64,000 bases of DNA, from contig QANY01007467.1 in assembly GCA_003255025.1 (NCBI GenBank), forward strand, positions 124,001 to 188,000. Reading direction: 5' to 3'. The DNA comes from Datisca glomerata. Taxonomy: Eukaryota > Streptophyta > Magnoliopsida > Cucurbitales > Datiscaceae. A program made the translations under genes and the position numbers. Under the pieces are notes generated by a model. It was not told the DNA's origin and did no database searches. It was given only the letters and a program-made list of their open reading frames with translations. Shown one piece after another: positions 11,397-22,899 of this stretch; positions within the stretch are counted from its first letter, which is position 1, and each line of letters starts with the position of its first letter.

Positions 11397-11744
11397 TTAA
11401 CGGTTCGTGATAACGACAAAATAACGCCTGTAAAGGATGCTCCTGTTGAACCCATAATGTAAAACAGTTCTGACCTGACCAGAACTAAACTTAGCTAAAG
11501 CGTCAACAACTGAATTTTGATTCCTATTTAACCAATTAACATTACACAACTCAAAACTATTAGCAAGAGAACAAATATCGGCCACCAAGTTATTGAATCT
11601 CCAATCTGAACAAGAACCAGAACTAATCCAATTGACAGCAAGCTTGGAGTCAGTCTCCACTTCAATCATTTTCCAACCAGCAAGAAGAGCGCAGTTTAAA
11701 CTGTCCCTAATTGCCAAGATTTCATCGTGGACAATAGGAAGCAA
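11397..11744 (-). pseudogene. LINE RNase H domain (RVT_3)
   Basis: The frame contains EILAIRDSLNCALLAGWKMIEVETDSKLAVNWIS and later VNWLNRNQNSVVDALAKF in segments typical of plant LINE RNase H: E at the start of a long helix, the VETDS motif supplying a catalytic Asp, and a C-terminal RNxN...DALA block. The first catalytic Asp segment would lie upstream and is not intact in this frame. Confidence 0.8.
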
Positions 11745-12443
11745 TTTTTTTTCCCGAACACACTAAGAGCATCTCTATTACAGTCTCTGGCCACAATCCC
11801 TATAGCAGCAGAAATAGGGTATTTCTGACATGAAGCATCACAATTGATTTTGAGGCACCTGAAGCAAGTGGAATCCAGTTTAAAATACTATCACATATGT
11901 TTTCAACCGGAGAAACAGATGGAGCCAAGGAACCATGAACTGCAGAGTTCCTTTAAATTAGAGAAAGCAAAGGAAGCTTTCTGCACAGTGGTGTTGGGGT
12001 TAACTGATACACCCTAGAAAAAAAAACTTCATTCCTTCCTTTCTATGTGTACCAGCAAAGAAAATAGAAGAGGATTATGGATTCTTTGTTGCCATCTGGG
12101 TGTGAATGAAACTCCTTTAATCTACTATGCACCGAGGAACCAATAATCTAGTTTTGATAGACTAAGCAGTTCAACTGAAGTGGAGATATTCTCAAACTCT
12201 ACTGCACCAATTACAGCCAAAAAGTAAAGTGCTCTACTGATTCATCACCAGAAGAACATATAGGACACCTGGAATCAAAAATAAGTCATCTTTTGATAAG
12301 ATTTTGTCTGGTAGGAAGTTAGTTATTGGTAAATTTCCACATAAAGTGTTTAATTTTAGGGAAGAGAGAGATTCCATAATGATAACCATTGCTTAGGAAA
12401 GAAGGCATTCTATGAGGAAAAAACTGCACAACCTGTTAAGGCC

Positions 12444-12941
12444 TTATCTGATACAATGGACTAATAACATGACTTTTCTGAGGAGCAATTCTTGATATAG
12501 GGCCAAATGAACTTTTTTTTCTCTGTAAAATGAGGTATATAAGGCCAAAATCTCTTTCTTAATCCAGGGTTGAAAGCAATTTTGTATAAAGTCTATATTC
12601 CAACTGCCAGATTGAGAAATCAAATATGAAACTTTGCACAAATCAGTATTCTTAAACTCCTGGAGGTTGGTGTTGGAATATAACCATCTCTCATTCTATA
12701 GGTTCACTAATTGCCCATTGCCAATACACCACATGCCTTTCTTCTTGATGATTTCCTTCCCTAGCCAGATCCTCCATGTCCAAGAACATGATTTAGGAGC
12801 CGCAGAGCCTAGAAAACTAGAGTTAGGAATGTAAACACTTTTTAAAACCTTTGTACCAAAGCAATTAGGCTTGTTGAGAATGGACCAGGCATGTTTAGCA
12901 AGCATGGCCAAATTAAAGGACTCCAACTCTGTAAAACCCAT
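12444..12941 (-). pseudogene. LINE region between RT and RNase H (zf-RVT linker)
   Basis: GFTELESFNLAMLAKHAWSI and a following WTWRIWLGKEII...WCIGNGQLVNL segment match the post-RT part of plant L1 proteins (F--FNLALLAKQ-WR, then W--I--GR-----G--W-IG-G). The next frame (12444-12641) continues with SGSWNIDFIQNCF, also typical. Several frame changes break it. Confidence 0.75.
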
Positions 12942-12983
12942 ACCTCCAATCTCTTTGCTAGCAGTGAATTTCTTCCTAGAAAA

Positions 12984-14348
12984 TCATGTTATACCTTGCA
13001 TATCTCCATTCTTATTCCACCAAAGGTTTAACATAGAAGTCTGTAAGCTGTTGTAAGTGTTTTTAGGTAGTTTAAAAATACTCATCACATAGTTGGGCAT
13101 ATCTTGAGCAATAGATTTCAGCAAAACTTCTTTTCCACTTGGGGATAACAATTTGGACTTGCACAGACCTGTGTTATTCTGCATTTTTTCCAGTAGTTGT
13201 GCATTTAAAGAAGATTTAGATTTCTTCCAATCAATGGGATGACCAACTGTTATCATAAATAGGAATTTCCATAAGACTAGCAAGATGTTTCTGTTTGTCA
13301 GATCCAACAATTAAGCTAAATCAGGCACAACTTTTGGCTTTATTAATTCTTTGGCCAGTAGCTGCACAGTAATTTGAAATACAATTCTTAAGATTGGAGC
13401 AGGACACAGCATCATCTTCACAAAATAAGAGTCTGTCATCTACAAAAAATAGATGTGAGACTGGTGGGCTTTCTTTTTTGATTTTAACTCCTTTGCTATC
13501 CCCATTACTCATAGCAGTATTAATGTATCTAGACAAACTCTCAGCCACAATAATGAACATATATGGAGAGAGAGGATCTCCATGCCTTAGACCTCTAGAA
13601 GGCTTAATGGTAAAACTAGGAGTACCATTTAACAGAATCTGTAGGAAATAACACTGATACACACAAAAATCCAGTGCACAAATTTTGGATGGAAACCTAA
13701 TTTCGAAAGTAACATTCAAAAAAGCTTCAACTTACCCTATCATATGCCCTATAATATTATTTACCCCTTTCTGATTTGAAAGATATAATGCCTTTTCTAC
13801 CTTTCTTCTTCTTCTTCTTGATGTGAAAGAAAATCTCTTGGGCAATAATATTATTTCCCTAGATGGATCTGCCATTGACAAAGGCTCATTTATTAGAAGA
13901 AATAAAACTGTCAAGAAGGGGTTTGAGCTTGTTTACCAGTATCTTAGATATGATTTTGTAAGTGAAATTGCATAAGGCAATAAGTCTGAACTGATTTGGA
14001 GAATCTGAATGTAGCACATTCGGGATGATGGAAATATTTGTTTCATTAAAAGAGTTTGGCAGATAATTAAAAGCAAAGAAATCAAAAAGAACACTCCATC
14101 AATTCATGTTGATACTCTCGTAATGTTGGGATGCCATCAGGACCTGGTGCTTTGTTAGGGCCTGATGAGAAAACTCCATCCTTCACTTCCTCCAAAGACA
14201 TATTAGTAATCAAGGTTATGTCGGCTTCATCGCTTATCTTAAATTTGAACTGCTTTAGGACCCAATCCATCCTTGTTTCAGCTTCAGCAGTAAACATTTC
14301 AGTATAAAAAGCATTGAACACATTTGCAACCTTTACCTCATTATCCAC
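12984..14348 (-). pseudogene. LINE reverse transcriptase
   Basis: Blocks in order on the minus strand: FSSGPNKAPGPDGIP (14348-14082 frame), then LRHGDPLSPYMFIIVAESL and HLFFVDDRLLFCED (13719-13321 frame; the F-x-DD catalytic motif is intact), then GKEVLLKSIAQDMPNYVMSIF (13310-12984 frame). These are conserved LINE RT blocks. The frame is broken at least three times. Its normal job is target-primed reverse transcription of its own RNA. Confidence 0.85.
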
Positions 14349-14477
14349 CTAAACTCCAAAGGAGTTCTTGATCCTTGATATACTGTTCTAAGACCTCCTT
14401 CTATGATTTATGGAAATACTTGAGTTTTTGTCCCAATATTTTAACCAATCTTGCTTGGCTCTTTGGCCCCAAAAAGC

Positions 14478-14905
14478 TTATTCCTTTTTCCAGATAAAAA
14501 CTAATTTGTTCTTAAGAATTTTTTTCTCCTCCAAATCAGCTGGGCATTCATCTTTGAGAATATTCAGTTTACTTTTGATCATATCAATTTCTTGCTTCGG
14601 GTTGCCTCTGAGAGATTTGCTCCAAGCCTTCAAAGGAAGTTTACAATTCTTAAGCTTAGAGATGAGATTAGCCATACCTTTATCACTACATCCATTATCC
14701 CAAGCCTTTCTCACAACATTTTCGTAGTCTTCTTCAAGCATCCACTTGTTCTCAAATCTGAAAATACTATTAAGTGGGATTTTATTATTGAACAAACTGA
14801 CTACCAACATATTCTGGTTAGAAATAATATTGGGAGGGACCGTAACTTCAAGCTGAGGAAAACAGTCCACATCTGCTGTGTTAAAAAGCACCCTGTCAAG
14901 CTTCT
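14478..14905 (-). pseudogene. C-terminal endonuclease remnant and linker of the LINE
   Basis: The frame begins KLDRVLFNTADVDCFPQ, the usual KLDRVL-N--W segment of the apurinic-like endonuclease, followed by ISNQN where the catalytic SDH motif is expected. Both the Asp and the His of SDH are therefore replaced. Downstream residues (FRFENKWMLEEDYENVVRKA) match the normal linker before the RT. Confidence 0.75.
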
Positions 14906-14939
14906 CTTGAATGAAACCTTGACCATCTCTGCCATTTCT

Positions 14940-15263
14940 CTAGGTATAAAAGCAACATTTGGCATGAGTATCACACACTTCACAATTATTGACAAAATTT
15001 CTAAATTTCAGATCAATACTCACAAATCTTACCATACCACTCTCCAATGTATAAAGATCAATCTCCTGTATTTCTCCAACTTGAGCAGCCAATCTTATGA
15101 TGTCATGTTCGAGGACCCCATCAGGAGGAATGTCTTGGATTTGCATCCATACGGAACAATGATCAAAGTTGATTTCGAATGTTTGGGAACCTGGAACAAA
15201 TTTTTGGCTAACGAGTAGAGAGCCATTGAAGTTCCATGGACCCCGAGAGGTTACCTTCTCCAT
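14940..15263 (-). pseudogene. LINE ORF1-like segment (DUF4283 type)
   Basis: MEKVTSRGPWNFNGSLLVSQ, then VWMQIQDIPPDGVLEHDIIR and AAQVGEIQEIDLY, follow the pattern of plant DUF4283/zinc-knuckle proteins encoded by L1 elements (GPW-F----L-L..., WVQIH-LP......A--IG). The protein is an RNA-binding chaperone-like partner of the LINE. It is truncated at its C-terminus where the endonuclease should begin. Confidence 0.7.
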
Positions 15264-16054
15264 ATCTTTTTGGTTATCAAATTGAAAAAGGAAAAGATTT
15301 TTTCCAAGATCTTGACTTCAAGGTTATAGTCCAGATTCCAGCTTCTTCTCAGGATAGACACCATTGTAGAGGCATTGGTTCCTTTATCAATAACTAGTTT
15401 TTCAACTAGTCATCGTTCAACCTTCTTATCTTGTTGGGGTAGTAAGTCATCTATCTCAATAACTATACTATCAGAGACTTCCATATCTACATGAAGACCA
15501 GAAAACCAGAACGTAGAAACCCACAGCAAAAAAATCCAAGTGGAACAAATGAAGATAACCCACAACAAAAACAGAGGTAAAGAAAGCACGTACGTACAAA
15601 GAATAATAATGCAAGCAAAAATGAAAAAAAAGGCTTGAAAATCCCCAGATCTTTATAGAAAAAAAAAAAGTAAAGAAAGAGAAGTCACCAATCAAGAAAG
15701 AGGAACGAGTCCCAGAAAGTCAATGGAGAAAGAGCTAGTTGGCGGGAAACATCAATAAGACGAAGAAGTAGGACTACTAGCACTTTTTCAGGGAAACGAA
15801 CTAGAGAACGAGATTCATCAAGAAAGTGAATCTTGATTCTTAAACTCAAATTTTGTTTAAAAGGTTATACTTTACATATGGTTTAAAAGGTTATATTCAT
15901 TAAGAAAGTAAATGTAAGTGTTTGAGTAACCAAGTTGGATTGAGGACTAGAATTCTAGTTTTTTAAAAAGTGTCATTTCTCCAAAATGGTTTAAAGATTA
16001 TTTTTCTAAGTACCCATCCTTACTGTTACTTGTAGGAGGAGGCTGGGAAATTAC
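15264..16054. other. LINE leader and spacer, no gene
   Basis: The first half is probably the LINE 5' leader (purine-rich on the plus strand). The second half, about 15850-16054, is AT-rich spacer with a repeated GGTTTAAAAGGTTATA phrase. No gene was seen. Confidence 0.4.
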
Positions 16055-16208
16055 ATTACAATCAGAGGAAAAAGAGGTGGACATGTCTTTTATGAAATGA
16101 TATTTTCTTACCAAGTCGAGGAAGCTCGTCACCAAGGCTGAGCTCATTTGGCTCAAAGCCATGGAGCATTAAGTCTCTCTCTCTCTCTCTCCCTCCCTCC
16201 CCCCTCCC
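16055..16208 (+). pseudogene. Ghost of mS23 exon 1
   Basis: Bases 16083-16168 match exon 1 of the mS23 gene (31705-31799) closely and start with ATGTCTTTTATGAAA. The matching first codon is followed by a stop at codon 6 (TGA in place of GGA) and a net loss of nine bases where the gene encodes KGLA. The exon end is mutated: GAGCATTAAGT stands where the gene has GAGCAGTGAGT, so the splice donor is gone. Homology continues upstream (GGAAAAAGAGGTGG before the ATG) and downstream into the same CT microsatellite as intron 1. It is therefore a piece of duplicated genomic DNA, not a retrocopy. Confidence 0.85.
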
Positions 16209-16267
16209 CCGCTCCTACTCCTCCTTCATCGTCGTTGGTCCTTCATTCGTCCTCCTGGCTTTATATG

Positions 16268-16470
16268 CTTTTGCGGATGAAGACGAAGACTGTATTTCCG
16301 CAATCTGTCAAACACTTTCTTCAAATTCACGGTCTTCTTCAGCCCAAGACTTGTCGATCATGTCATCGACATAGACCTCCATTTCCTTGTGAATCATATC
16401 ATGAAAGAGCGCAGTCATGGCTCGCTGGTACGTCGTCTCGGCATTCTTTAGACCAAACGACATAGACCTC
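16268..16470 (-). pseudogene. Ty3/Gypsy reverse transcriptase fragment
   Basis: On the minus strand the sequence reads FGLKNAETTYQRAMTALF, then HDMIHKEMEVYVDDMIDKS and continues to EEDREF. These are the conserved FGL-NA-ATYQR and VYVDDM(I/L)-KS motifs of Gypsy RT, with an intact YVDD. Nothing else of the element flanks it, so it is an isolated scrap in the duplicated mS23 region. Confidence 0.85.
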
Positions 16471-16639
16471 CCAAACTAAGTATGCGTATGCATAATCTTT
16501 AGTATGATTTCAATATGTAATATGATTAATTGGTTGATGTGAAATTTTTTTAATTTTCCACCACAAACAATTAATGTTTCATTGATTTTTCCACAATTTT
16601 TAAAATTCGATCCAACGAATAATCGTCCGTCTATTATCA

Positions 16640-18191
16640 TGTCTTTCCACTTGGGTAAGATTTGGTGGGTTTCCTTACCGGATTAGACTGAGATATCATG
16701 GGTTGCTTGGGGGAAGTTGATTGAAGGAAGAAATAAAGGGGGGAGGGCCTTTAAAGATTTGTTATGTTTTAACCTAGCTTTGTTAGCAAAACAAGGTTGG
16801 AGAATAATGCATTACCCTAATTTCATGTCGTCCCAGTTTTAGAAATCCAAATAGTTTGGAGAGACTAATTTCATGGAGGTTTCTTTTGGCTATAGACCAT
16901 TTGGGGTTGGCGCAATATATTAGAGGGGAGTAAAATCCTTAGCCGTGGGCTGTGTTGGAGGATTGGAGATAGTATGAGTGTTGATATTTAGAAAGACGCC
17001 TAGATACCTAAAACATGAATTGTTCAAAGTATGGTCCCCACCAGTTTCAAATGTTCCAGGGGTGCATGAGTTGCTGGATGACACAAGAAATTGGAATATG
17101 CAGATAATTTCAACAATGTTTAATAGGGAAGATGTTCAAGCTATTAGATCTATACAGGTCAGATACATCGGGGTATAGGGTGGCCTACAACATTCTACAC
17201 AATGGAAATTTTTCTAGGAAGGGAAGAGGTGAAGTTAGTAACCCGATGGATGAATCTATATAGTGGAGAAACATCTGAAAAATGAATGCCCCCCAAAGCT
17301 CAAAGACTTTCTTTGGGGATGCTCAAAAAAATAAAAATTTGGCCCTTAAAACGAACCTGATTAAACGTGGCATAAACATAAAGAACTCTTGCTCTCTGTG
17401 TGGTCACAATGAAGAATCAAGTGTCCATCTATTTTTCCGGTGTCCCCATGCATGATCATTTTGGTTTGCTTCTCCCTTCAACCTCTTGTCTAGCAACTTG
17501 GGTGGCTCAGATTTCTTCTCGGTTTGGAAGGAACTCAATATTAAATTAGGAGGGTCGTTGGGTAGAGAGGAGTGTCTAACCTGGGTGGTGTTTGGGATTT
17601 GGAGAATTTGGAAATGTCGCAATATTAGTTGCTTTAAATGGTACCTTCCTACTCCATTAGAGGCGGTCTAAATGACCGCAAAGCATGTTTCTGTTTTTTT
17701 TTTAAATGTTGTTGATGCTGCCGATGGAAGGTTTGGACAGATGCTGCTTGGAGGGATCAACAGCGTGGCATGGGGTTCGTGGTGATGAATCCTAGTGGAT
17801 TTCTGATGATAGGGGGTTACAATCAACTAAAATGATGCAGAGATGTTTTTCAACGGAAGCTCAAGCAATTTTTTGGGAACTTAGCCACGGTGATATTCCT
17901 TAGGAGCTAATGTCGATGTTTTCAGTGACTCTATGGAAGTGATACAGACATTGGCAAAGGCGAGGGATGAGGTGACTGCAGCGACCCTATCGTGGCGGAC
18001 ATTCTACATTGCCACTCTGTCTTTCAACTTAGATTCTGCCATATTTCTAGAAAATTAAATCTGCAAGCCCATGAGCTGGCTCGCTATGGTGCTAATGGAG
18101 AATGTAGGGTTCGGGGTGAAGCTTTACCTATTTGGTAACCTAGGAATTGTAATATTCCTAGTGGAAAGTGTTTCTTTCATGACCAAAAAAA
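16640..18191 (+). pseudogene. LINE 3' fragment with short A-tail
   Basis: Plus-strand remains include AFKDLLCFNLALLAKQGWRI (post-RT), NSCSLCGHNEESSVHLFFRC (zf-RVT with its C--C...H...C pattern), GIWRIWKCRN, and an RNase H start (WTDAAWRDQQRGMGFVV) with a late LQAHELARYG block. Stops and frame changes are many. It ends ...CTTTCATGACC followed by seven A (18185-18191), the usual tail of plant L1 elements. The 5' part is absent, as in 5'-truncated insertions. Confidence 0.8.
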
Positions 18192-19334
18192 GAGATTAAT
18201 AAAACAGAAATTACAGTAAATAATAACTTTTACACGTTGCTTTCAATTTTGTCAAGTTTTCTAATTATTTAGGTTTCAATTAATTTTATCATTTTTAACT
18301 TGAACCAATTATTAGACTCATTTACCCATACAGTGAAATTATTTTTTAGTTCTGTTTTCAAGTTCATTTTTGTCCTTAGAAAGTACTTTGACTTATTAAG
18401 TTTAAAACTGATATGCCAACAAAACTTTTAGTTCCATTTTGTCCTTTAAAATAGTTTAATTGATCTATTTTAAAATTGCTTTTCTATTTCGAATCTTTAG
18501 ATAACTAATTAATTTTCTGTTTGAATTCTCCTCGGGGATATGAACAAGAAATCATTTTTTGATAGTTAATTTATTTAATACTAATTTGATTATTAAGTGG
18601 TATCTTTTTAGTTATTTTCCTTTTTTTACAATTACATTTTAAGGTAGTTTATTCGTATCTCGATAAGCGTGAATTTGTTTTTAAAAGATACTTCTATTAT
18701 TGTTAACTGAGTAAATACAATATAAATTATTTATTAGCAAGACGGATGTTAATAGGTATTGACACCGAGAACATGTCATGTTAATATATGACAACATTAT
18801 GCTCATGTTAACTGATATTAGTTCAGAGACGAATTTACACCATTCAACAAAGTATAATAAATGTATAAACATATTGTCGCTGAGAATATATATTATTAAT
18901 CTCACATAGTTATATAAAATTATATTTACAGCTTTATAAGTATGTGTTGTTGCATATGTAAAATATCAATAGTTGAGAATGACTATGGACGGTGATGCAT
19001 GAATATCAATGATGATTTACATAACATTAACTTCTTAATTCCATGTATAATTGTAAATTACAACAAAAAATATAATCTAAATACACATAATAGAACTGAT
19101 TTTCATAAAATTAACACACAACTAGATATGAAACAATTTACACAGATTTACCAGCTTATAGAGAATTAACTAATTTACATAGAATTAACCAATTTATAAA
19201 TAGAACCAAGTTACAAAGACTTTTGATTATCGATCAAAAGTTTTGGAATACAAATATTATAGTTTGGAAACTAAAACGATCGATAAAGATAATTAAACAA
19301 AGTAAGAAAATATTTTAATTTTGACCAGGTCGAT
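18192..19334. other. AT-rich spacer, no gene
   Basis: Nothing coding is visible in either strand. No mS23 exon 2-4 sequence could be recognised here, although the stretch lies inside the duplicated mS23 region. Confidence 0.5.
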
Positions 19335-19608
19335 TGTGAGAGTAAACACTGAAAGATCGAGAGAGAAAGAAGTGAACCAGAGAGTTGTCGAGAGAAGAAA
19401 GAAGTGAAAGAAAGAGGAGACAATCTTGAACAAAGTGCAAAGATACTTTCTCATTAACTATTCCATTAAGTTTAGCAGATTAAATACAAGGGAGAGTTAG
19501 CTCAGTCAGATAATAGATAACTAAGCAAACTAACTAACTTAAACTAAGCCACACTAGCGAGCAAAAGACAAAGGAATTAAAGGGTTAAAATAGTAATATA
19601 CTCTAACA
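19335..19608 (-). repeat. Copia 3' LTR (element A)
   Basis: On the minus strand the repeat begins TGTTAGAGTA and ends TACTCTCACA, short imperfect inverted ends with TG...CA. A polypurine tract (TTTGAGAGGGGA on the minus strand) directly precedes it at 19609-19620. Position and orientation fit the 3' LTR of the Copia remnant to the right. Its 5' partner is not in the window. Confidence 0.75.
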
Positions 19609-20190
19609 TCCCCTCTCAAACTAAAGCAGTATGTGAAGAATGCGTTAGTTTGGCAAGTAAAGTACTAAAAACAGCATAAGAAAGACTCTTAGTGAAGATG
19701 TCTGCCACTTGATCCTTTGACATGATGTAGTTAACCATAAGATCCTTCTTTGTAACTTTCTCTCGGATGCAGTGATAATCTATTTTAATGTGTTTCGTTC
19801 GTGCATGGAAAATAGGATTGGAGGTAAGTGAAATGGTAGAGACGCTATCATACTATATTTGAGAGGAGGATGTAAAGGTATATGTAAATCTTTCAAAACT
19901 TGCATGATCTAGGATATTTCCCCAACTGTGGTAGCTAGGCTTCTATACTCAGCCTCCGTGGATGATCTAGATACTGTTGATTGCTTCTTGGAAGACCAAG
20001 AAATTAGGTTTTGTCCAAGAAACACGATGAAACCAGAAGTTGACCGTTTGTCCATTGTGTCACCAACCCAATCTGAGTCTGTATAAGCATTTAAAGTGAG
20101 GTTTCCCTTCTGAAATTTAATGCCAAGAGTAAAAGAGCCCTTTAAGTATCTCAGGATATGCTTTACTGCAGCTAGGTGGACAGTATTCAT
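19609..20190 (-). pseudogene. Copia element A, RNase H end of pol
   Basis: The frame at 20190-19909 reads NTVHLAAVKHILRYLKGS, YTDSDWVGDTMDKRSTSGF and SSTEAEYRSLA, the classic Copia RNase H motifs. Remaining pol C-terminus can be followed with stops to the polypurine tract. The upstream end is cut off abruptly at about 20188, where Copia element B sequence starts. Confidence 0.85.
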
Positions 20191-20195
20191 TTGCT

Positions 20196-20510
20196 ACGTC
20201 AATTTTCATAAGTCACAAAGGATAAAGAAATATCGTTTGGGTTCTATGAGGATCGAAGTATTCATTTGCTACGTCTTCGATCACAATGGTTGTATCATGC
20301 AGAGACGTTCATCGTAATATCCGAGAAAACTTTGGAGGGTGAAAATTCATCTTTAGAACATTGCTTGTGCAAGCCTATACCGATTTAATATTTTCTATTT
20401 TTTCGTTTCTGATTGTTTTGTAATCGTTCAGTTGTAATTATTTAGTTGTAATCGTTCCGTTGCAATTTAATACAAGTATTTATTTTATTTATTGCTCTAT
20501 GGATCCAACA
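20196..20510 (+). repeat. Copia B 5' LTR, 5'-truncated
   Basis: Aligns by eye with the last part of the 3' LTR, starting at GTCAATTTTC (25407 in the 3' copy), and ends GGATCCAACA. Its first ~430 bp are missing. It also contains about 55 extra bases (about 20308-20362) absent from the 3' LTR. Confidence 0.8.
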
Positions 20511-20539
20511 ATATAAAGGCGATTTTTCTTCTTCTATCG

Positions 20540-21420
20540 ATGGAACAACAATCTACAACTATCAAGACTGTTCCTCACGCTGAGAAACCAGAAAAGTTCA
20601 AGGTGGAAGATTTCAAGAGATGACAACAGAAAATGATGTTATGTCTGACAACACTCAATCTAGCACACATTCTTAGGGAAGAATATCCTGTCACAATAAA
20701 GGACAAACAGACTAAGGAAACGATATCTGCTCAAGAAGCATGGACACATTCCAATTTTCTCTGTCGAAACTACATCTTGAACATTCTTATAAACGGTCTC
20801 TATAATGTCTACTCCTCGTTCAAGACATCGAAGGATTTATGGGGAGCATTGGAGAAGAAGTATAAGGCTGAGGACGTTGGGACAAAGAAGTTCATCATTT
20901 AGAGATTCTTGGAATATCTAAAGGATGATAAGAATACAGTGGTTAGTCAGGTGGAAGAGCTCTAGATCCTATTCAACGCACTGATCAGTGAGGGAATGAC
21001 AATTAGTGAATCATTCCAAGTGGCTGCAACGATCGAGAAACTTCCGCCATCCCAGAAAGAGTTCAAGAGTTGTTTGAAGCACAATCATAGGATATGACGA
21101 CGGGAGATCTTGTGGTTCGTTTGCGAATCGAAGAAGACAACTATAAGAGCGATCACAAGCTGCTGCCTTTGTATTCCATGGAGTTGAAGCCGGGAATCCA
21201 AAACCAAAAAGCTTCATATGGAAGGCTATGATTAGCAGTAGTGAAAACGTCAACAAAGGTATTAGTAGCAAATGGATTAAGGGTAGTTGTTGGGTGTACG
21301 GTAAAACCAGACACATAGCAAAAGACTACTGATTAGGAAAGGACCACACGGTGGCTAACCCTAACAGGGGTCACAAGGACATGGTTAACGTGACTGAGAT
21401 GGATGACCTATGTGCGACAA
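20540..21420 (+). pseudogene. Copia B gag
   Basis: It starts MEQQSTTIKTVPHAEKPEKF and has a stop at codon 28. The longest frame (20633-20902) holds WTHSNFLCRNYILNILINGL and SKDLWGALEKKYKAEDVGTK, typical of the Copia UBN2/gag domain (A---W------C---IL--L and -LW--L---Y). Later parts (SQVEEL, LPPSQKEFKS) continue in other frames. It would form the particle shell if intact. Confidence 0.8.
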
Positions 21421-22870
21421 ATTCTTAATTGTGAATTGTCACTGATACCATGAGTTGGTGGGTTGATACTGGTGCTACTAAGCACATCTGTGGTAACTAA
21501 AGTTTTTTTTCAACTTATGAAGAAGTTGAAGGTGAAAACATGTACATGGGTAATGCCTTAAGGCTGACGTGAAAGGGAAAGGAAAAGTGCCACTGAAGTT
21601 TACCTCAAGAAAAAAATTACTCTCATCGATGTCCTCCATGTGCCAGACATTCATAGAAATTTGGTTTCGAGATCCTTCTTATGTAATAGTGGATTTAAAC
21701 TTGTATTTGATTCTGACAAGTCTGTATTAACTAAGGGATGAATGTTTGTGGGTAATGGGTATGTGTGCGGTGGCCTGTTTAAGCTTATTGTTTCTGTTGT
21801 AATTTCTGCTTCAAGTTCAATTAATGAAAAATCTACATCTTCTGTTTACACCGTTGAGTTGTGTGAAATATGGCATACTAGATTAAGACATGTAAACATG
21901 AACACTATGCAAAGAATGATGAACTTCAATTTATTATCTAAATTTGACATAGAAAAAAGACATAAATGTTAAATATGTGTTGAATCCAAATTCACTAGAA
22001 AATCATTTCAATCAGTAGAAAGAGATGGTGAATTATTAGGATTAATACATAGTGAGTTATGCGACATGAAATTTTCACCTAGTAGAGGTGGTTGAAAATA
22101 TTTTGTAACATTCATTGATGATTATAGTAAATTCTGCTATGTATATTTGTTGCATTCTAAAGATGATACTTTGGATATGTTTAGTATATACAAATCTGAA
22201 GTTGAAAATCAACTTAGAAAATAAAGGTGCTTAGATCTGACTGAGATGGAGATTATGACTCCACGATGCTATCTGAATTATGTGCTCATCATGACATAGT
22301 GCATCAGACTACAACACCTTACACGCCTCAACAGAATGGGGTGGCTGAAAGGAAAAAATAGAACTCTGAAGGACATGGTAAACTGTATGTTAAAAAGTTC
22401 CGGAATACCCCATAACTTGTAAGGGGAGGCCTTGTTTACGGCTAACACCATACTGAACATGATTCCACATAAGAAGACTAACAAATCTCCTTAGAACTGT
22501 GGAAAGGATTGCCTTCCTATAAAATCCTAAAATGTAGGTGTGTCTCACAAATGTACAAATACCGTTACCATAGAGAGTCAAGCTCGGACCTAAGACAATA
22601 GACTGTGTTTTCATTGGATATGCATTAAACAGTGTTGCACGCAGATTTTTGGTTATTAGGTCAGGGATTTCTAACATAAGTACCAACACTATAATGGAGT
22701 CTATTAATGTTGAATTCCATTTAAAGAAGGAAAATACAGTCAAACTGTCAAACGAGGTGTGAATGAAGGTACATCTAGAGCTCAGATTGATGCAGAATTT
22801 GAACCTGAGCCTAGAAAAAGCAAACGAGCTAGAATGAGTACCTCATTAGTCTAGATTTCCTAACGAACTT
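21421..22870 (+). pseudogene. Copia B protease and integrase
   Basis: Protease: WWVDTGATKHICGN near 21455-21500, with the catalytic D-T/S-G motif. GAG-pre-integrase: LWHTRLRHVN-like frame at 21868-21972 (IWHTRLRHVNMNTM). Integrase: FVTFIDDYSKFCYVYLL near 22105-22160, and HQTTTPYTPQQNGVAERKK near 22300-22360 with the expected catalytic Asp and NGVAER context. Stops interrupt each domain. Confidence 0.8.
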
Positions 22871-22899
22871 GACAGAAGTCGAACCTTAAACATACAAAG

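Larger units (their letters stand above)
11397..15263 (-). mobile_element. L1-type LINE, internally deleted, minus strand
   Basis: Read right to left, the domains come in the normal order for plant L1 elements: a DUF4283/ORF1-like segment, the last part of the endonuclease, reverse transcriptase, zf-RVT linker and RNase H. Most of the endonuclease is missing: the ORF1-like segment (ends 14940) almost directly abuts the C-terminal endonuclease residues (about 14905). No poly(T) marks the 3' end on the left, so that end is truncated too. A possible 5' leader reaches to about 15850. Many frameshifts and stops are present, so it is inactive. Confidence 0.85.

Noticed and set aside
14592..15218. 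Plus-strand open frame of 208 codons
   Set aside because: It is antisense to recognisable LINE coding sequence on the minus strand.
16148..16465. Plus-strand open frame of 105 codons
   Set aside because: It starts in the CT repeat next to the mS23 ghost and runs antisense through the Gypsy RT fragment.
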